From the NCBI RefSeq assembly GCF_020295405.1, contig NZ_JADEYP010000014.1:1-64000 (forward strand): a stretch of DNA of 64,000 nucleotides. Direction: 5' to 3'. The notes beneath the pieces are model-generated. The model did not search any database, had not been told where the DNA came from, and worked only from the letters and a program-made list of their open reading frames with translations. The translations under genes and the position numbers were made by a program. How positions within the stretch are numbered: the first letter of the stretch is position 1; each line of letters starts with the position of its first letter. Below, piece after piece: positions 7,978 through 17,572 of this stretch. Source of the DNA: Sphingobacterium bovistauri (GTDB taxonomy: Bacteria; Bacteroidota; Bacteroidia; Sphingobacteriales; Sphingobacteriaceae).

Positions 7978-9411
7978 TTATGGTTTTTGCCACCAAACTA
8001 ATGTGTTGACATCATCTTGCCCTTGTCTCTGTACTGCGATATTATAGTTTTCTTTATTGGCAGATTGGACATATACTGGGTAATTTAATCTAGCTGGCAT
8101 TTTTCTATCGTTCAAATGCCCTGATAAGATAGGAAGTTCTGGTAAGCCAGTACGTCTATATTCAAACCAAGATTGTAAATCTGTGAAGAAAAGGGCGTAG
8201 TATTTTTGCTGATGAATCAATTTCATTTTCGAATGTACATCTGCAGTTTCATTCCAAATAATATGTTCGCCAGTCAAATAATTAGTAGGTAATTCTAATC
8301 CCCACATTTCTATTGCGCTCTTTGTACCTCTTTCGTAATAAGTTTGTGCAGATTTACTAGTGTATCCTTTTACAGCCGCTTCTGCTAGAATAAACTGCAA
8401 CTCAGCATAATTTAAGATATTACCTAATAGTGGCTCTACCATAAGTGTAGTAGGGAAAGCCGATTTTCCTAATGGATTACTTCCAATAGGATATCCACTA
8501 GGCACACCCGCATACTCCCCATCATATAGGGAAGCCCATTTTTGAATTCGAGGGTCTGACCATTCATTTAGATTATCGACAAAGAAAGTTGATAATTTCG
8601 GACCATACCAATCTCCAGGTCTCCATGTTGCAAATGGAGAAACATATGGAGAAACACCAGTCCATCTTAAAATAGCCGACTCCTCATTGTTTCCTATAAC
8701 AGGAAAATCACTAGGAGATTCATCCACCATCTGTTTGATTTTATTAATAGCATTTAATTCTGTCTTATGCGCAATTCTCAATAATAATCTCAGATGTAGT
8801 GAATTTCCAAATTTGCGCCATGAAGCAACATTACCTTGATAAATCGGATCACTAGAACTAGGAACATTCGTGGCACCTCTTAAATATACATTAGCTGTAT
8901 CTAATGCTTGTGAAATCCCTCTGTACACATCCATTTGAGTGTCAAAGGTAGGTGTAACATTATTTTCACGTCCTTGTAATGCATCAGCAAATGGGATATC
9001 TCCATATGTATCAGTTAAAATGGAGAATAACCATGCTTGGCAGATTAGTGATATACCCATGAAAGATTTATCTCCTTGTTTTTCAGCAAGATTATATATA
9101 TCTCTGAAATTGTTTAATTGTACGTATGCATTGTTCCACATGTAATCGGCAACATTCGCGCGTATGTCATACCTGAATATTTTACCATCACTGTCTCCCA
9201 TATTTACTGTGACTTGCATTAATTCATTAGTAACACCTTGGCTTCTGTTCATGCTGTATTCTACTGATTTTTTTAGCGCAGGAGCCAGTAAGTTACTAGG
9301 AGTTACATCAGATAATCCATTTGGGTTGGTATTGATATCTTCAAAGTTTTTATTACAAGATGAAAACCCAAGTAATAGTACAAATGATAAGATTATATTA
9401 ACTTTTTTCAT
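7978..9411 (-). CDS. SusD/RagB-like outer membrane lipoprotein
   Basis: The 477-residue protein has a lipoprotein signal peptide (GFSSC, Cys19) followed by NKNFEDINTNPNG, the usual opening of the second SusD-like family. The helical repeats contain typical blocks such as LICQAWLFSILTDTYGDIPF (about 120-140), YAELQFILAEAA and a C-terminal FFTDLQSWFEYRRTGLP. It would sit as the lid over the SusC barrel encoded 17 bp upstream and capture the ligand. The neighbouring glpQ, glpT and phosphoesterase genes suggest a glycerophosphodiester or phosphoglycerol ligand rather than a plain glycan; that is inference. Confidence 0.92.
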   Translation of the reverse strand: MKKVNIILSFVLLLGFSSCNKNFEDINTNPNGLSDVTPSNLLAPALKKSVEYSMNRSQGVTNELMQVTVNMGDSDGKIFRYDIRANVADYMWNNAYVQLNNFRDIYNLAEKQGDKSFMGISLICQAWLFSILTDTYGDIPFADALQGRENNVTPTFDTQMDVYRGISQALDTANVYLRGATNVPSSSDPIYQGNVASWRKFGNSLHLRLLLRIAHKTELNAINKIKQMVDESPSDFPVIGNNEESAILRWTGVSPYVSPFATWRPGDWYGPKLSTFFVDNLNEWSDPRIQKWASLYDGEYAGVPSGYPIGSNPLGKSAFPTTLMVEPLLGNILNYAELQFILAEAAVKGYTSKSAQTYYERGTKSAIEMWGLELPTNYLTGEHIIWNETADVHSKMKLIHQQKYYALFFTDLQSWFEYRRTGLPELPILSGHLNDRKMPARLNYPVYVQSANKENYNIAVQRQGQDDVNTLVWWQKP

Positions 9412-9428
9412 GTTTTTCCTTTCTTCTT

Positions 9429-12400
9429 TTAAATACCAATAACTATATTAAGACCAAATGTACGAGTAGAAGGCATTTGCCCTAATTCAAATCCCTTATT
9501 GATATCTGAGCCACCTAACGTACCAAATTCAGGGTCAAAAACTGGCCATTGTGTCCAAGTGAATAAATCTCTACCAAATACACCGATTGTAGCTCTTGTA
9601 AGTCCTATTCTGCTTAATTGTTTAGGTGATAGTGAATAGTCTAGTCGTGCTTCACGTAATTTTAAAAAGTCTGTTGAATAACTAGTTCCTTCCACATTGT
9701 CATTACCAAGGTGAGCATTATAGTAGTCCCAAATGTTTTCAGCGATATAATCATTCGGTCTGTATGTACCATCTCCATTATCAATTACGCCATTTCCAAT
9801 AATTCCATTGTAACGTCCTGGAACTGTGTTTTTTGTCTTACCTTGATTAGCAAGGTTGGCTGCCGTTAATGAATAAGCTACAGCACCTATTTGCGCATCA
9901 AACAAGAAGCTTGCTCTAAATTGCTTGTAACGGAATTCGTTGTTAATACTTGCTCTCCACTCAGGATTTGTATTTCCAATATATTGCATTTCAGCACCTA
10001 ATTGAGGGATACCATTTTCGTAAATTATGTCGCCATTAGGTGAACGTAAATAACCTCTGCCGTACAAGTCACCCATACTTCCGCCTACATAGGCGATAAT
10101 AGCTCCTCTACTTCCTGGACCATTTTGTAAAATTATATTAGGTAATATGTCAGTTAACTCAATTACTTTGTTGCGGTTAGCTGTATATGTACCATTCAAT
10201 TTCCATTGAAAATCTTTCTTTTGAATAGCTGTTGCGGCAGCTTCTATTTCGATACCACTATTACGTATTTGTCCTGCATTTAGAAGAATAGTACTATAAC
10301 CAGAAGCTCTATCTGTAGTAGCTTGTAGATGTTGATTATATGTATTACCTACATAATAAGTAAAGCCTACAGTAAATTTATTCTTTAATAATCTCAAATC
10401 CGTACCAATCTCAAAACTGTTCGTGCGCAATGGCTCTAAGTTTGTATTTGGAATAGCGGTAGGGTTGGATGCTCCGCCGGGGAATGTAATCTCTGGATTA
10501 TATGTATATGAAGTTAAGTATGCTTTCATACCTCCGCTACCCACACTAGCTATTGAAGAACGTAATTTCCAATAAGAGATAGCTTTTGGTAAATCAAATA
10601 TCTCATTCAGAATTAAACTTAAATTGGCTGATGGATAGAAGAATGACGAATTACCTTTTCTCAAAGGAGTTGCTAAGGCACTATTCCAATCATTTCTTGC
10701 TGAAACGTCTACGAATACATAATCTCTGAAAGAGAAAGTTCCGATACCAAACCAGCTATTCAATACTAAACGGTCTTCTAATGGTGAAGTAACTACTAAC
10801 CCTGCAGCATTAGCTAAGGTATAGTTGCCAGGTACTGCTAATGAATCGGCGTAATTTCTTTCTTGATTTCTTTCATTACGAATTGTACTTGTACCTATTG
10901 AAAAACTAGTTTTTATATCTTTATTAATTTCTTTATTGTAGTTAATCATTAAGTCGGCTCCGGTCTCTTGGTTGAAGATTGACTGGGTTCTATACATACC
11001 TTTTTTAAATTTTTCTGTATCGAAAGGACGTTGTTGTGATCGTCTCTCCAAACCCAAATCCAAATTGGTACGCGCCATAATGTTTAAGTTCTTTGAGAAC
11101 TCATACCTAACTTCCACATTTCCAGTAATACCATGTCTATTGTTCTTGTTCAACATTTCATAAGAGATCAAGTAAGGATTATCAGGAAATGAACTGAATG
11201 GGTAATTTTGAAATTCATTTTCTTGGCCATTAGCCCAATAGTTTTTCAACCAATCTAATGGTGCATTTGGCATCCAGAATATATTCCAATACATCAGAGA
11301 TTGATTATTGTATCCGGTAGAAGGTAAATTATCACTCTTATTTTGTTTGTAATTGATACGCGTTTGAATTTTTAATTTATCAGTTACTTTATGACTAGCA
11401 TTTACAGATACCGTATTTCTATCATAACCCGTATTTGGGATTATCCATTTGTTATTCAGATTTGTGTATGAAAAACGCATATTGGTTTTATCATTACCAC
11501 CGTCCAAAGTAACAGAATTTGTAAATGTTCTTCCAGTATCGAAAAATTCTTTTCTCGCATTTGGATATGGTAACCAAGGCGTTCTCTCTGTACCCCTAGT
11601 CTGGGTGATTGGATCAAATTGGTAATACATTTGCCCATCAAATTTAGGTCCCCAAGCTGAACTTGTACTTCTTGTACTTGCACCATCTGGAGATGCATTG
11701 TAAGAATAGTAATTAGCTCCCTCGACACCTTGACCATATTCATATTGATAATCTGGCCATCTAGAGATAGACTCTATTGTTGAATTTGAAGTTATAGTTA
11801 CACCGACTCCTTTTTTATTTTTACCTGATTTTGTAGTAATAATAATGGCTCCATTTGCTCCCCTTTGTCCATACAAAGCTGTTGCATTAGGGCCTTTTAG
11901 TACCGTTATATTTTCAATATCTTCAGGGTTGATATCTGATAATCCAGATCCGTAATCAGCAGGTGAATCGCCTGAAAGGTAAGCGCCGTGGCCAGTACCG
12001 GTCATTTGTGCAGAACTAGAACTTACTACTATTCCGTCAACTACTATTAACGCATTGTTATCTCCAGTTAAGTTATTCTCGCCACGTAAAATGATTTTGT
12101 TAGATCCCGCAGGTCCAGCACCTGATCGTACTAAATTAACACCCGCTACTTTTCCTGATAATGCGTCTGTCCAGTTATTGGAAATGGCGTCGGTTAATTG
12201 TTCACCTTTTAATTCTGTGGCTGCATAGCCTAATGCTTTCTGTTCTCTTTTGATACCTAAAGCAGTTACAATAACCTCATCAATATCAGTAGATGATTCT
12301 GATAGTCGAATAGTGATATTGTCAGAAGAAGATGCGAATTTCTGAGAGTAAGATTCATATCCGATCAAATTAAATTTTACATCAGCACCAGCGGGTACAT

Positions 12401-12665
12401 CAATTGCAAATGATCCATCAGCTTTTGAAGATGTTGAAGTTTTTCCATTTATTTGAATGGAAACATTTGATAGGGCTTGATTTGTATTACTGTCTAATAC
12501 CTTTCCACTAATTTTGATTGTTTGTTGAACAACAAATGCATCTGTAGTTTCTATATTGGATGCATACACATTTCCTACAAATGGACTAGTTGTTAGTGCT
12601 AGCCAAAGAAATTTGGAATTAAATGGTTTTTTATACCCATTTCGCCATTTTTGATTATTAAACAT
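9429..12665 (-). CDS. SusC/RagA family TonB-linked outer membrane transporter
   Basis: The 1078-residue protein has an N-terminal export signal cleaving near VYA-SN (about 35). A carboxypeptidase-regulatory-like domain follows (about 50-130), then the Ton-box/plug region (DIDEVIVTALGIKREQ, and ALYGQRGANGAIIITTKSG near 260), and a beta-barrel to the C-terminal IVIGI. It would import a ligand captured by the SusD partner using TonB energy. It is the first gene after the 120-bp gap that follows glpF, so it may start its own transcript or continue the glp one. An AACGAAA match to the glpR operator core lies on its coding strand at 12679-12685, close to the start codon. Confidence 0.93.
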   Translation of the reverse strand: MFNNQKWRNGYKKPFNSKFLWLALTTSPFVGNVYASNIETTDAFVVQQTIKISGKVLDSNTNQALSNVSIQINGKTSTSSKADGSFAIDVPAGADVKFNLIGYESYSQKFASSSDNITIRLSESSTDIDEVIVTALGIKREQKALGYAATELKGEQLTDAISNNWTDALSGKVAGVNLVRSGAGPAGSNKIILRGENNLTGDNNALIVVDGIVVSSSSAQMTGTGHGAYLSGDSPADYGSGLSDINPEDIENITVLKGPNATALYGQRGANGAIIITTKSGKNKKGVGVTITSNSTIESISRWPDYQYEYGQGVEGANYYSYNASPDGASTRSTSSAWGPKFDGQMYYQFDPITQTRGTERTPWLPYPNARKEFFDTGRTFTNSVTLDGGNDKTNMRFSYTNLNNKWIIPNTGYDRNTVSVNASHKVTDKLKIQTRINYKQNKSDNLPSTGYNNQSLMYWNIFWMPNAPLDWLKNYWANGQENEFQNYPFSSFPDNPYLISYEMLNKNNRHGITGNVEVRYEFSKNLNIMARTNLDLGLERRSQQRPFDTEKFKKGMYRTQSIFNQETGADLMINYNKEINKDIKTSFSIGTSTIRNERNQERNYADSLAVPGNYTLANAAGLVVTSPLEDRLVLNSWFGIGTFSFRDYVFVDVSARNDWNSALATPLRKGNSSFFYPSANLSLILNEIFDLPKAISYWKLRSSIASVGSGGMKAYLTSYTYNPEITFPGGASNPTAIPNTNLEPLRTNSFEIGTDLRLLKNKFTVGFTYYVGNTYNQHLQATTDRASGYSTILLNAGQIRNSGIEIEAAATAIQKKDFQWKLNGTYTANRNKVIELTDILPNIILQNGPGSRGAIIAYVGGSMGDLYGRGYLRSPNGDIIYENGIPQLGAEMQYIGNTNPEWRASINNEFRYKQFRASFLFDAQIGAVAYSLTAANLANQGKTKNTVPGRYNGIIGNGVIDNGDGTYRPNDYIAENIWDYYNAHLGNDNVEGTSYSTDFLKLREARLDYSLSPKQLSRIGLTRATIGVFGRDLFTWTQWPVFDPEFGTLGGSDINKGFELGQMPSTRTFGLNIVIGI

Positions 12666-12785
12666 AGGTGTATGATTATTTCGTTGCTAAATTGCGAAGT
12701 TTATATTAAGTAAATGTTAAGCTTTTGTTATGCTAGTTTTTTCTTAATTTTTATTTTAGGATTACTTAACAGTGGCCTTGAAGGA

Positions 12786-13511
12786 TTAATAAATTAAAAT
12801 ATATAATCCTACTGCTACTGCGGACCCAATAAATGGTCCTACTATAGGAACCCAGGCATATTCTGAATTAAAACTTGCTTTATTTTTAATTGGTAAAAGG
12901 GCGTGAATTATTCTGGGACCCAGGTCGCGTGCGGGATTGATTGCATATCCTGTGGTGCCACCTAAGGAAAGACCAATAGCCCAGACTAAAAATGCCACAG
13001 GCAAAGCACCTATAGAACCTAAGCCAATAGGGGTGCTGTTGTCAAGTGCCGCATCTTTAAAATGAAGTATTGTAAATATTAATACAAAGGTTCCTAATAT
13101 TTCACTCAATAAATTTCGAGGTAGATTTTTAATGGCTGGAGCGGTACAAAAAACAGCTTGTTTAGTACCTGGATCTTCTGTCTGGTCGAAATGATCTTTA
13201 TACATTGCCCATACCAAAAACGCACCTACCATAGCACCTAATAATTGAGCTGCCATGTAACTTAAAGCTGTCGATAGAGTTAATTTCCCCATCATCAATA
13301 CAGATAACGTTACAGCGCAATTAAGATGTGCTCCACTGTAAGGACCTGCTATCGTTACGCCTACAAAAACGGCAACTGCCCATGCGGTAGTAATTACTAT
13401 CCAACCTGAATTGTTACCTTTTGTACCATTCAATACCACGTTTGCAACTACTCCACCTCCTAAAAGGATCATAACTGCAGTACCAATAAATTCTGCTAAT
13501 ATAGGTGTCAT
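12786..13511 (-). CDS. glpF: Glycerol uptake facilitator (aquaglyceroporin)
   Basis: The 241-residue MIP-family channel has six predicted spans and two half-helix motifs. The second is the normal NPARD (192-196), whose Asp marks the glycerol-conducting subfamily, and W44 fits the aromatic filter position. The first motif reads N64-C65-A66 instead of Asn-Pro-Ala, confirmed in the DNA as AAT TGC GCT. This is a rare substitution in the pore helix cap. The gene lies 28 bp after glpK in the order glpD-glpK-glpF and would admit glycerol for phosphorylation by GlpK. Confidence 0.92.
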   Translation of the reverse strand: MTPILAEFIGTAVMILLGGGVVANVVLNGTKGNNSGWIVITTAWAVAVFVGVTIAGPYSGAHLNCAVTLSVLMMGKLTLSTALSYMAAQLLGAMVGAFLVWAMYKDHFDQTEDPGTKQAVFCTAPAIKNLPRNLLSEILGTFVLIFTILHFKDAALDNSTPIGLGSIGALPVAFLVWAIGLSLGGTTGYAINPARDLGPRIIHALLPIKNKASFNSEYAWVPIVGPFIGSAVAVGLYILIY

Positions 13512-13539
13512 AATATTTGTTTTTTATTAGTAATAATTA

Positions 13540-15042
13540 TTAGTCATTATAATTAGCCCAGAATTTTGCTGTTTCTGTAGCTCTTTTCCATTCACGCAAC
13601 AATTCTTTATTTTTTGAAGAATCTGTTGATTGAGAAAAAGTTTTATCCTCTTTCCAAAGTGATTTCAATTCATCGATATCTTTCCAAAACCCAACAGCTA
13701 AACCTGCTAAAAAAGCAGCGCCCATTGCCGTTGTTTCTGTGATTGCTGGTCGGATTACCTTAGTTTGTACAATATCCGCTTGAAATTGCATTAGAAAATT
13801 GTTCCTAGTTGCACCACCATCTACTCGTACTTCTTGAATTTTGTTGGTGGAGTCATTTTCCATTGCTTTTAAGATATCATAGGTTTGATAGGCAATGCTT
13901 TCTAATGCTGCACGAGCGATGTGCGCATCTTTGGAACCACGAGAAAGACCCACAATAGTTCCACGTGCATTTGCATTCCAGTGTGGAGCACCCAAACCTG
14001 AAAATGCAGGTACTAAATATACCCCATTACTGTCGGATACACTTGTTGCTAATGCTTCAACTTCTGATGATTTTTTGATTATTCCCAATTCATCACGTAA
14101 CCATTGGACAACAGCTCCACCAATGAAGATACTACCTTCTAAGGCATATTTCACATCGTTGCCGATCTTCCAGGCGACAGTCGTTACGAGTTTGTTTTTA
14201 GAGATTACGGGCTTGTTTCCGATGTTCATCAATAAGAAACATCCTGTTCCGTAGGTGTTTTTTACCATTCCTTCTTCGGTGCACAATTGACCAAAAAGCG
14301 CAGCTTGTTGATCTCCTGCAATACCCGCAATTGGAATATTGACATTACCAATTTCTAAGGAAGTATGTCCGTACAATTCCGAACTACTAGCTACCTGTGG
14401 TAACATAGATTGAGGTACATCAAAAATATCTAACAATTCTTGATCCCATTCTAATGTATTTATATTTAGTAATAAAGTTCTAGATGCGTTGGAAACATCA
14501 GTGACGTGTTTTTCACCATTGGTCAAATTGTAAACTAACCAAGAATCTACTGTTCCGAAAGCAAGTTCACCATTTTCAGCCATGCGTCTAGCGCCTTCTA
14601 CATTATCTAAGATCCAATTAATCTTTGATGCCGAAAAATAGGCATCAATAAGTAAGCCTGTTTTTTCTTGAATTAACGTGTCTAATCCCCTTTCGGCAAT
14701 TGATTTACAATAATCTGCTGTCCGACGATCTTGCCAAACAATAGCATTATAAATAGGTTTGCCCGTTTTGCGATGCCAGACGATAGTTGTTTCACGTTGA
14801 TTGGTGATGCCTATACCTTTTATAGAATCAAGTTTGACATGCGCTTTTGCAATAGCCTCAGTCATCACAGCAAGCTGTGTAGACCAAATTTCTTGTGCGT
14901 CGTGTTCCACCCATCCAGATTTAGGATAGATTTGTTTAAATTCTTTCTGTGCGACTTCCACAATCTCCCCATTGTGGTTGAATAAGATAGCACGAGAACT
15001 CGTTGTACCTTGATCTAAGGAAAGAATGTATTCCTTTTTCAT
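13540..15042 (-). CDS. glpK: Glycerol kinase
   Basis: The 500-residue FGGY-family kinase phosphorylates glycerol to sn-glycerol-3-phosphate with ATP. It begins with the phosphate-binding motif [10 protein letters not shown] (9-18), has the substrate region [10 protein letters not shown] near 45-54, [13 protein letters not shown] near 240-253 containing the catalytic Asp, and GTGCFLL shortly after. Length and spacing are normal for GlpK and no key residue is missing. It lies 32 bp downstream of glpD and 28 bp upstream of glpF, all in one transcript, and its product is the substrate of GlpD. Confidence 0.97.
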   Translation of the reverse strand: MKKEYILSLDQGTTSSRAILFNHNGEIVEVAQKEFKQIYPKSGWVEHDAQEIWSTQLAVMTEAIAKAHVKLDSIKGIGITNQRETTIVWHRKTGKPIYNAIVWQDRRTADYCKSIAERGLDTLIQEKTGLLIDAYFSASKINWILDNVEGARRMAENGELAFGTVDSWLVYNLTNGEKHVTDVSNASRTLLLNINTLEWDQELLDIFDVPQSMLPQVASSSELYGHTSLEIGNVNIPIAGIAGDQQAALFGQLCTEEGMVKNTYGTGCFLLMNIGNKPVISKNKLVTTVAWKIGNDVKYALEGSIFIGGAVVQWLRDELGIIKKSSEVEALATSVSDSNGVYLVPAFSGLGAPHWNANARGTIVGLSRGSKDAHIARAALESIAYQTYDILKAMENDSTNKIQEVRVDGGATRNNFLMQFQADIVQTKVIRPAITETTAMGAAFLAGLAVGFWKDIDELKSLWKEDKTFSQSTDSSKNKELLREWKRATETAKFWANYND

Positions 15043-15074
15043 CTCTAATTTGGTTTATATCGTTATCTATTATT

Positions 15075-16640
15075 TTATAATGTGTAGTTTTTGACTAATG
15101 CATTATAACTTGCTAATTGCTCATCAATCCAATTTTGATCTTTTTGAAGTTCTTGAGCCATCAATGCTGCTACTCGCGGAGCGGCTTCTAAGGAGGATTT
15201 CGCATCTAATAAAAGAAAACGAATCCTGCGGGCTAAGAAATCTTCAATATTATAAATCATTTCGTTTCTACTAGCCCATACCACTTCAGCTTCTATGAAA
15301 TCAAATCTTTCATGTAGTTTGTTTCCTAATGATGGTGTTTCTATAATTAATTTTTTAATTTCTTCAGTGTCTGACCCATAAACTTGCCAGTGTCCATCAC
15401 GTTTTTCTGTTGAATATCCATGAATTTGTAAAGTAGTAGTTGTACATTCTTTGTATGGTAAGGCAGCTACTGAGATAGCCATATTTACAGTTTCTTCAGC
15501 CATTTTACGATACGTAGTCCATTTACCACCCGTAATCGTCACTAAACCCGAATTACTTTTGATTAATTTATGATCACGAGAGATTTCTTTAGTACTGTTG
15601 CTGTCGCTACTAGTCGGAGCAGCAAGAGGTCGTAATCCAGCAAATACACTTAATACATCTTCTCTTTTTGGTGCATTTTCAAGATATGCATCGGCTGTGT
15701 TTAATATAAATTCAATTTCTTCTTCCAGTGGTCTTGGTTCAATCTGGTGTTCGTTTAAAGGCGTGTCTGTAGTTCCTAAAAGAACTTTATCATGCCATGG
15801 CACACCAAATAGTACACGACCATCACTAGTTTCAGGAATCATTAATGCATCAATATTTCCCAAAAACTTTTTATCAATAACAATATGTGCTCCTTGACTT
15901 GGACGTACTAAGTTTTTGTGTGTAGCTACATCTAATTTTAAAATATCATCTACAAAGATGCCTGTAGCATTAATAACTGATTTTGATCTGATTGTATATT
16001 TTTTATTTGAATCTCTTTCGATAAACTCTATGCCATTCACTATGCCTTCACTATTTTTCGTAATCGCTGTTACATCTGCATAATTTAAAACCACTGCTCC
16101 ATTTTCATGGGCTGTTTGTCCAAGGTTTAATGCTAATCTTGCATCATCAAATTGTCCATCAAAATATTGGATACCACCGATGAGATTCTTTTGCTTTACT
16201 TTAGGTAATTTTTCGACAACCTCAGCTTTATTTAATAACGTCGATTTTCCAATGCGAAGATTTCCAGCCAACCAATCATAAAGTTTTAAACCAATTAAAA
16301 ACTTCATTTTGCCAAAAAAATTATACGATGGAATCACAAAGCTTTGTACAAAAGAAACGTGAGGTGCATTTTTGAATATAAGCCCTCTTTCTTTAAGAGC
16401 AGACATCACAAGTTTTATGTCCCCATTCGCCAAATAACGGACACCTCCATGTACTAATTTGGTACTTTTACTTGATGTGCCTTTTGCAAAGTCATATTTT
16501 TCAACGAGTAATGTTTTATAACCTCTGGATGCGGCATCTACAGCTATACCAAGCCCAGTTGCGCCACCCCCAATTATTGTAACATCCCAATCTTGTGTGC
16601 TTTCAATGCTTCTTATAGCTTCGTTTCTAGTAAATTTCAT
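15075..16640 (-). CDS. glpD: Aerobic glycerol-3-phosphate dehydrogenase (FAD)
   Basis: The 521-residue protein carries the FAD-binding IIGGGATGLGIA motif (22-33) and the GlpD signature KGTSSKSTKLVHGGVRYL (about 54-71). Further GlpD blocks include GGIQYFDGQFDDARL, RPSQGAHIV, GGKWTTYR and a C-terminal helical domain. It oxidises glycerol-3-phosphate to dihydroxyacetone phosphate at the inner membrane and passes electrons to quinone. It is the first gene of the minus-strand run and diverges from glpR. A long AAACGAAAG palindrome sits in the intergenic region, so it is probably induced by glycerol or glycerol-3-phosphate through GlpR. Confidence 0.96.
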   Translation of the reverse strand: MKFTRNEAIRSIESTQDWDVTIIGGGATGLGIAVDAASRGYKTLLVEKYDFAKGTSSKSTKLVHGGVRYLANGDIKLVMSALKERGLIFKNAPHVSFVQSFVIPSYNFFGKMKFLIGLKLYDWLAGNLRIGKSTLLNKAEVVEKLPKVKQKNLIGGIQYFDGQFDDARLALNLGQTAHENGAVVLNYADVTAITKNSEGIVNGIEFIERDSNKKYTIRSKSVINATGIFVDDILKLDVATHKNLVRPSQGAHIVIDKKFLGNIDALMIPETSDGRVLFGVPWHDKVLLGTTDTPLNEHQIEPRPLEEEIEFILNTADAYLENAPKREDVLSVFAGLRPLAAPTSSDSNSTKEISRDHKLIKSNSGLVTITGGKWTTYRKMAEETVNMAISVAALPYKECTTTTLQIHGYSTEKRDGHWQVYGSDTEEIKKLIIETPSLGNKLHERFDFIEAEVVWASRNEMIYNIEDFLARRIRFLLLDAKSSLEAAPRVAALMAQELQKDQNWIDEQLASYNALVKNYTL

Positions 16641-16674
16641 TTTGATATGCTGTAATTATGTTTTGGTTATGAGG

Positions 16675-16705
16675 TAAAAATACTAAAAAACGTAAATAAA
16701 CGAAA
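16675..16705 (-). promoter_or_regulatory. Weak candidate promoter for the glpD operon
   Basis: On the minus strand a TTTC (16705-16702) is followed after 19 bases by TATTTTTA (16682-16675). This is a one-mismatch-per-box version of the Bacteroidota TTTG-N19-TAnnTTTG promoter. The -33-like box lies in the left arm of the glpR palindrome, so repressor binding there would block it. Two mismatches in AT-rich DNA make this tentative. Confidence 0.3.
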
Positions 16706-16740
16706 GAAAAGGAAAATATATTTTTCTTTTTCTTTCGTTT
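16689..16740. promoter_or_regulatory. Probable GlpR operator: long imperfect palindrome
   Basis: The left arm AAACGAAAGAAAAGGAAAA (16698-16716) and the right arm, ending TTTCTTTCGTTT at 16740, form an inverted repeat of about 19 bp centred on TATA (16717-16720), with one internal mismatch. A further direct copy, AAACGTAAA, begins at about 16689. DeoR-family repressors commonly bind repeated short sites of this type. The palindrome lies between divergent glpD and glpR, 28 bp before the glpR start, so control of both is expected. Confidence 0.6.
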
Positions 16741-16768
16741 TGGAATATTTTGATAATTTTAAACTATT

Positions 16769-17530
16769 ATGAACAATGTCGAACGCCATCAGCACATTAT
16801 AAAAGAAGTAAATCTTAAAGGACATGTTTCTGTAGTAGAGCTATGTGAAACTTTGGGAGTATCTTCGGTAACCATTCGTAAGGATTTACAATTTCTAGAA
16901 GATTCTGGATTAGTGTATCGTACACATGGCGGTGTAACTAAACAAAACCCTTATCAGACCGATCGTTCAGTAATTGAAAAGGAAAAGATTCATGAGGATG
17001 AAAAACGAATAATAGCAAAAGCAGCAGCTAATTTTGTGACGACAAATGATTCTATTATAATTGGTTCAGGTACAACAACTCAATTTTTTGCACGTGAAAT
17101 TTTGCCACAGGGACATCTTACTGTTGTTACTTCAGCACTTAATGTAACCCTCGAGTTGCTAAAGTATATTAATGTCGAAGTAATACAATTAGGAGGACCG
17201 GTACGTCATACATCTTCTTCTGTTACGGGGCAATATGCTATCCATATTCTAAATCAATTTTTTTGTTCCAAATTATTTTTGGGGGTCGATGGTATTGATT
17301 TGGATTATGGAATATCGACAACCAGTGCACAAGAGGCTTTATTAAATCAAAAGATGATAGATGTAGCACACGAAGTAATCATATTGGCAGATTCTAGTAA
17401 ATTTGGACGTAAAAGCTTTGGTAAAATAGCGGATTTCTCGAATATTGATGTGATAATAAGTGATGATATCCCGCCAGCTTTTCAGGAATTGTTTGATTCT
17501 CTTGGAATCAAGACAATAGTTTGTAAATAA
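16769..17530 (+). CDS. glpR: DeoR/GlpR-family transcriptional repressor
   Basis: The 253-residue protein has the DeoR-type winged helix-turn-helix at the N-terminus (about 18-52, VSVVELCETLGVSSVTIRKDL, followed by the THGG wing motif). The DeoR C-terminal sensor domain has GSGTTTQFFA and GVDGID motifs that bind phosphorylated sugars. It is divergently oriented to glpD-glpK-glpF and is separated from them by a long palindrome, so a role as glycerol-3-phosphate-responsive repressor of the glp block is likely. The downstream ABC transporter gene starts within about 40 bp and may be co-transcribed. Confidence 0.85.
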   Translation: MNNVERHQHIIKEVNLKGHVSVVELCETLGVSSVTIRKDLQFLEDSGLVYRTHGGVTKQNPYQTDRSVIEKEKIHEDEKRIIAKAAANFVTTNDSIIIGSGTTTQFFAREILPQGHLTVVTSALNVTLELLKYINVEVIQLGGPVRHTSSSVTGQYAIHILNQFFCSKLFLGVDGIDLDYGISTTSAQEALLNQKMIDVAHEVIILADSSKFGRKSFGKIADFSNIDVIISDDIPPAFQELFDSLGIKTIVCK

Positions 17531-17572
17531 TTCTTTTTAAACAAAAAGGGTTACTTATTGTTATATTCACTT

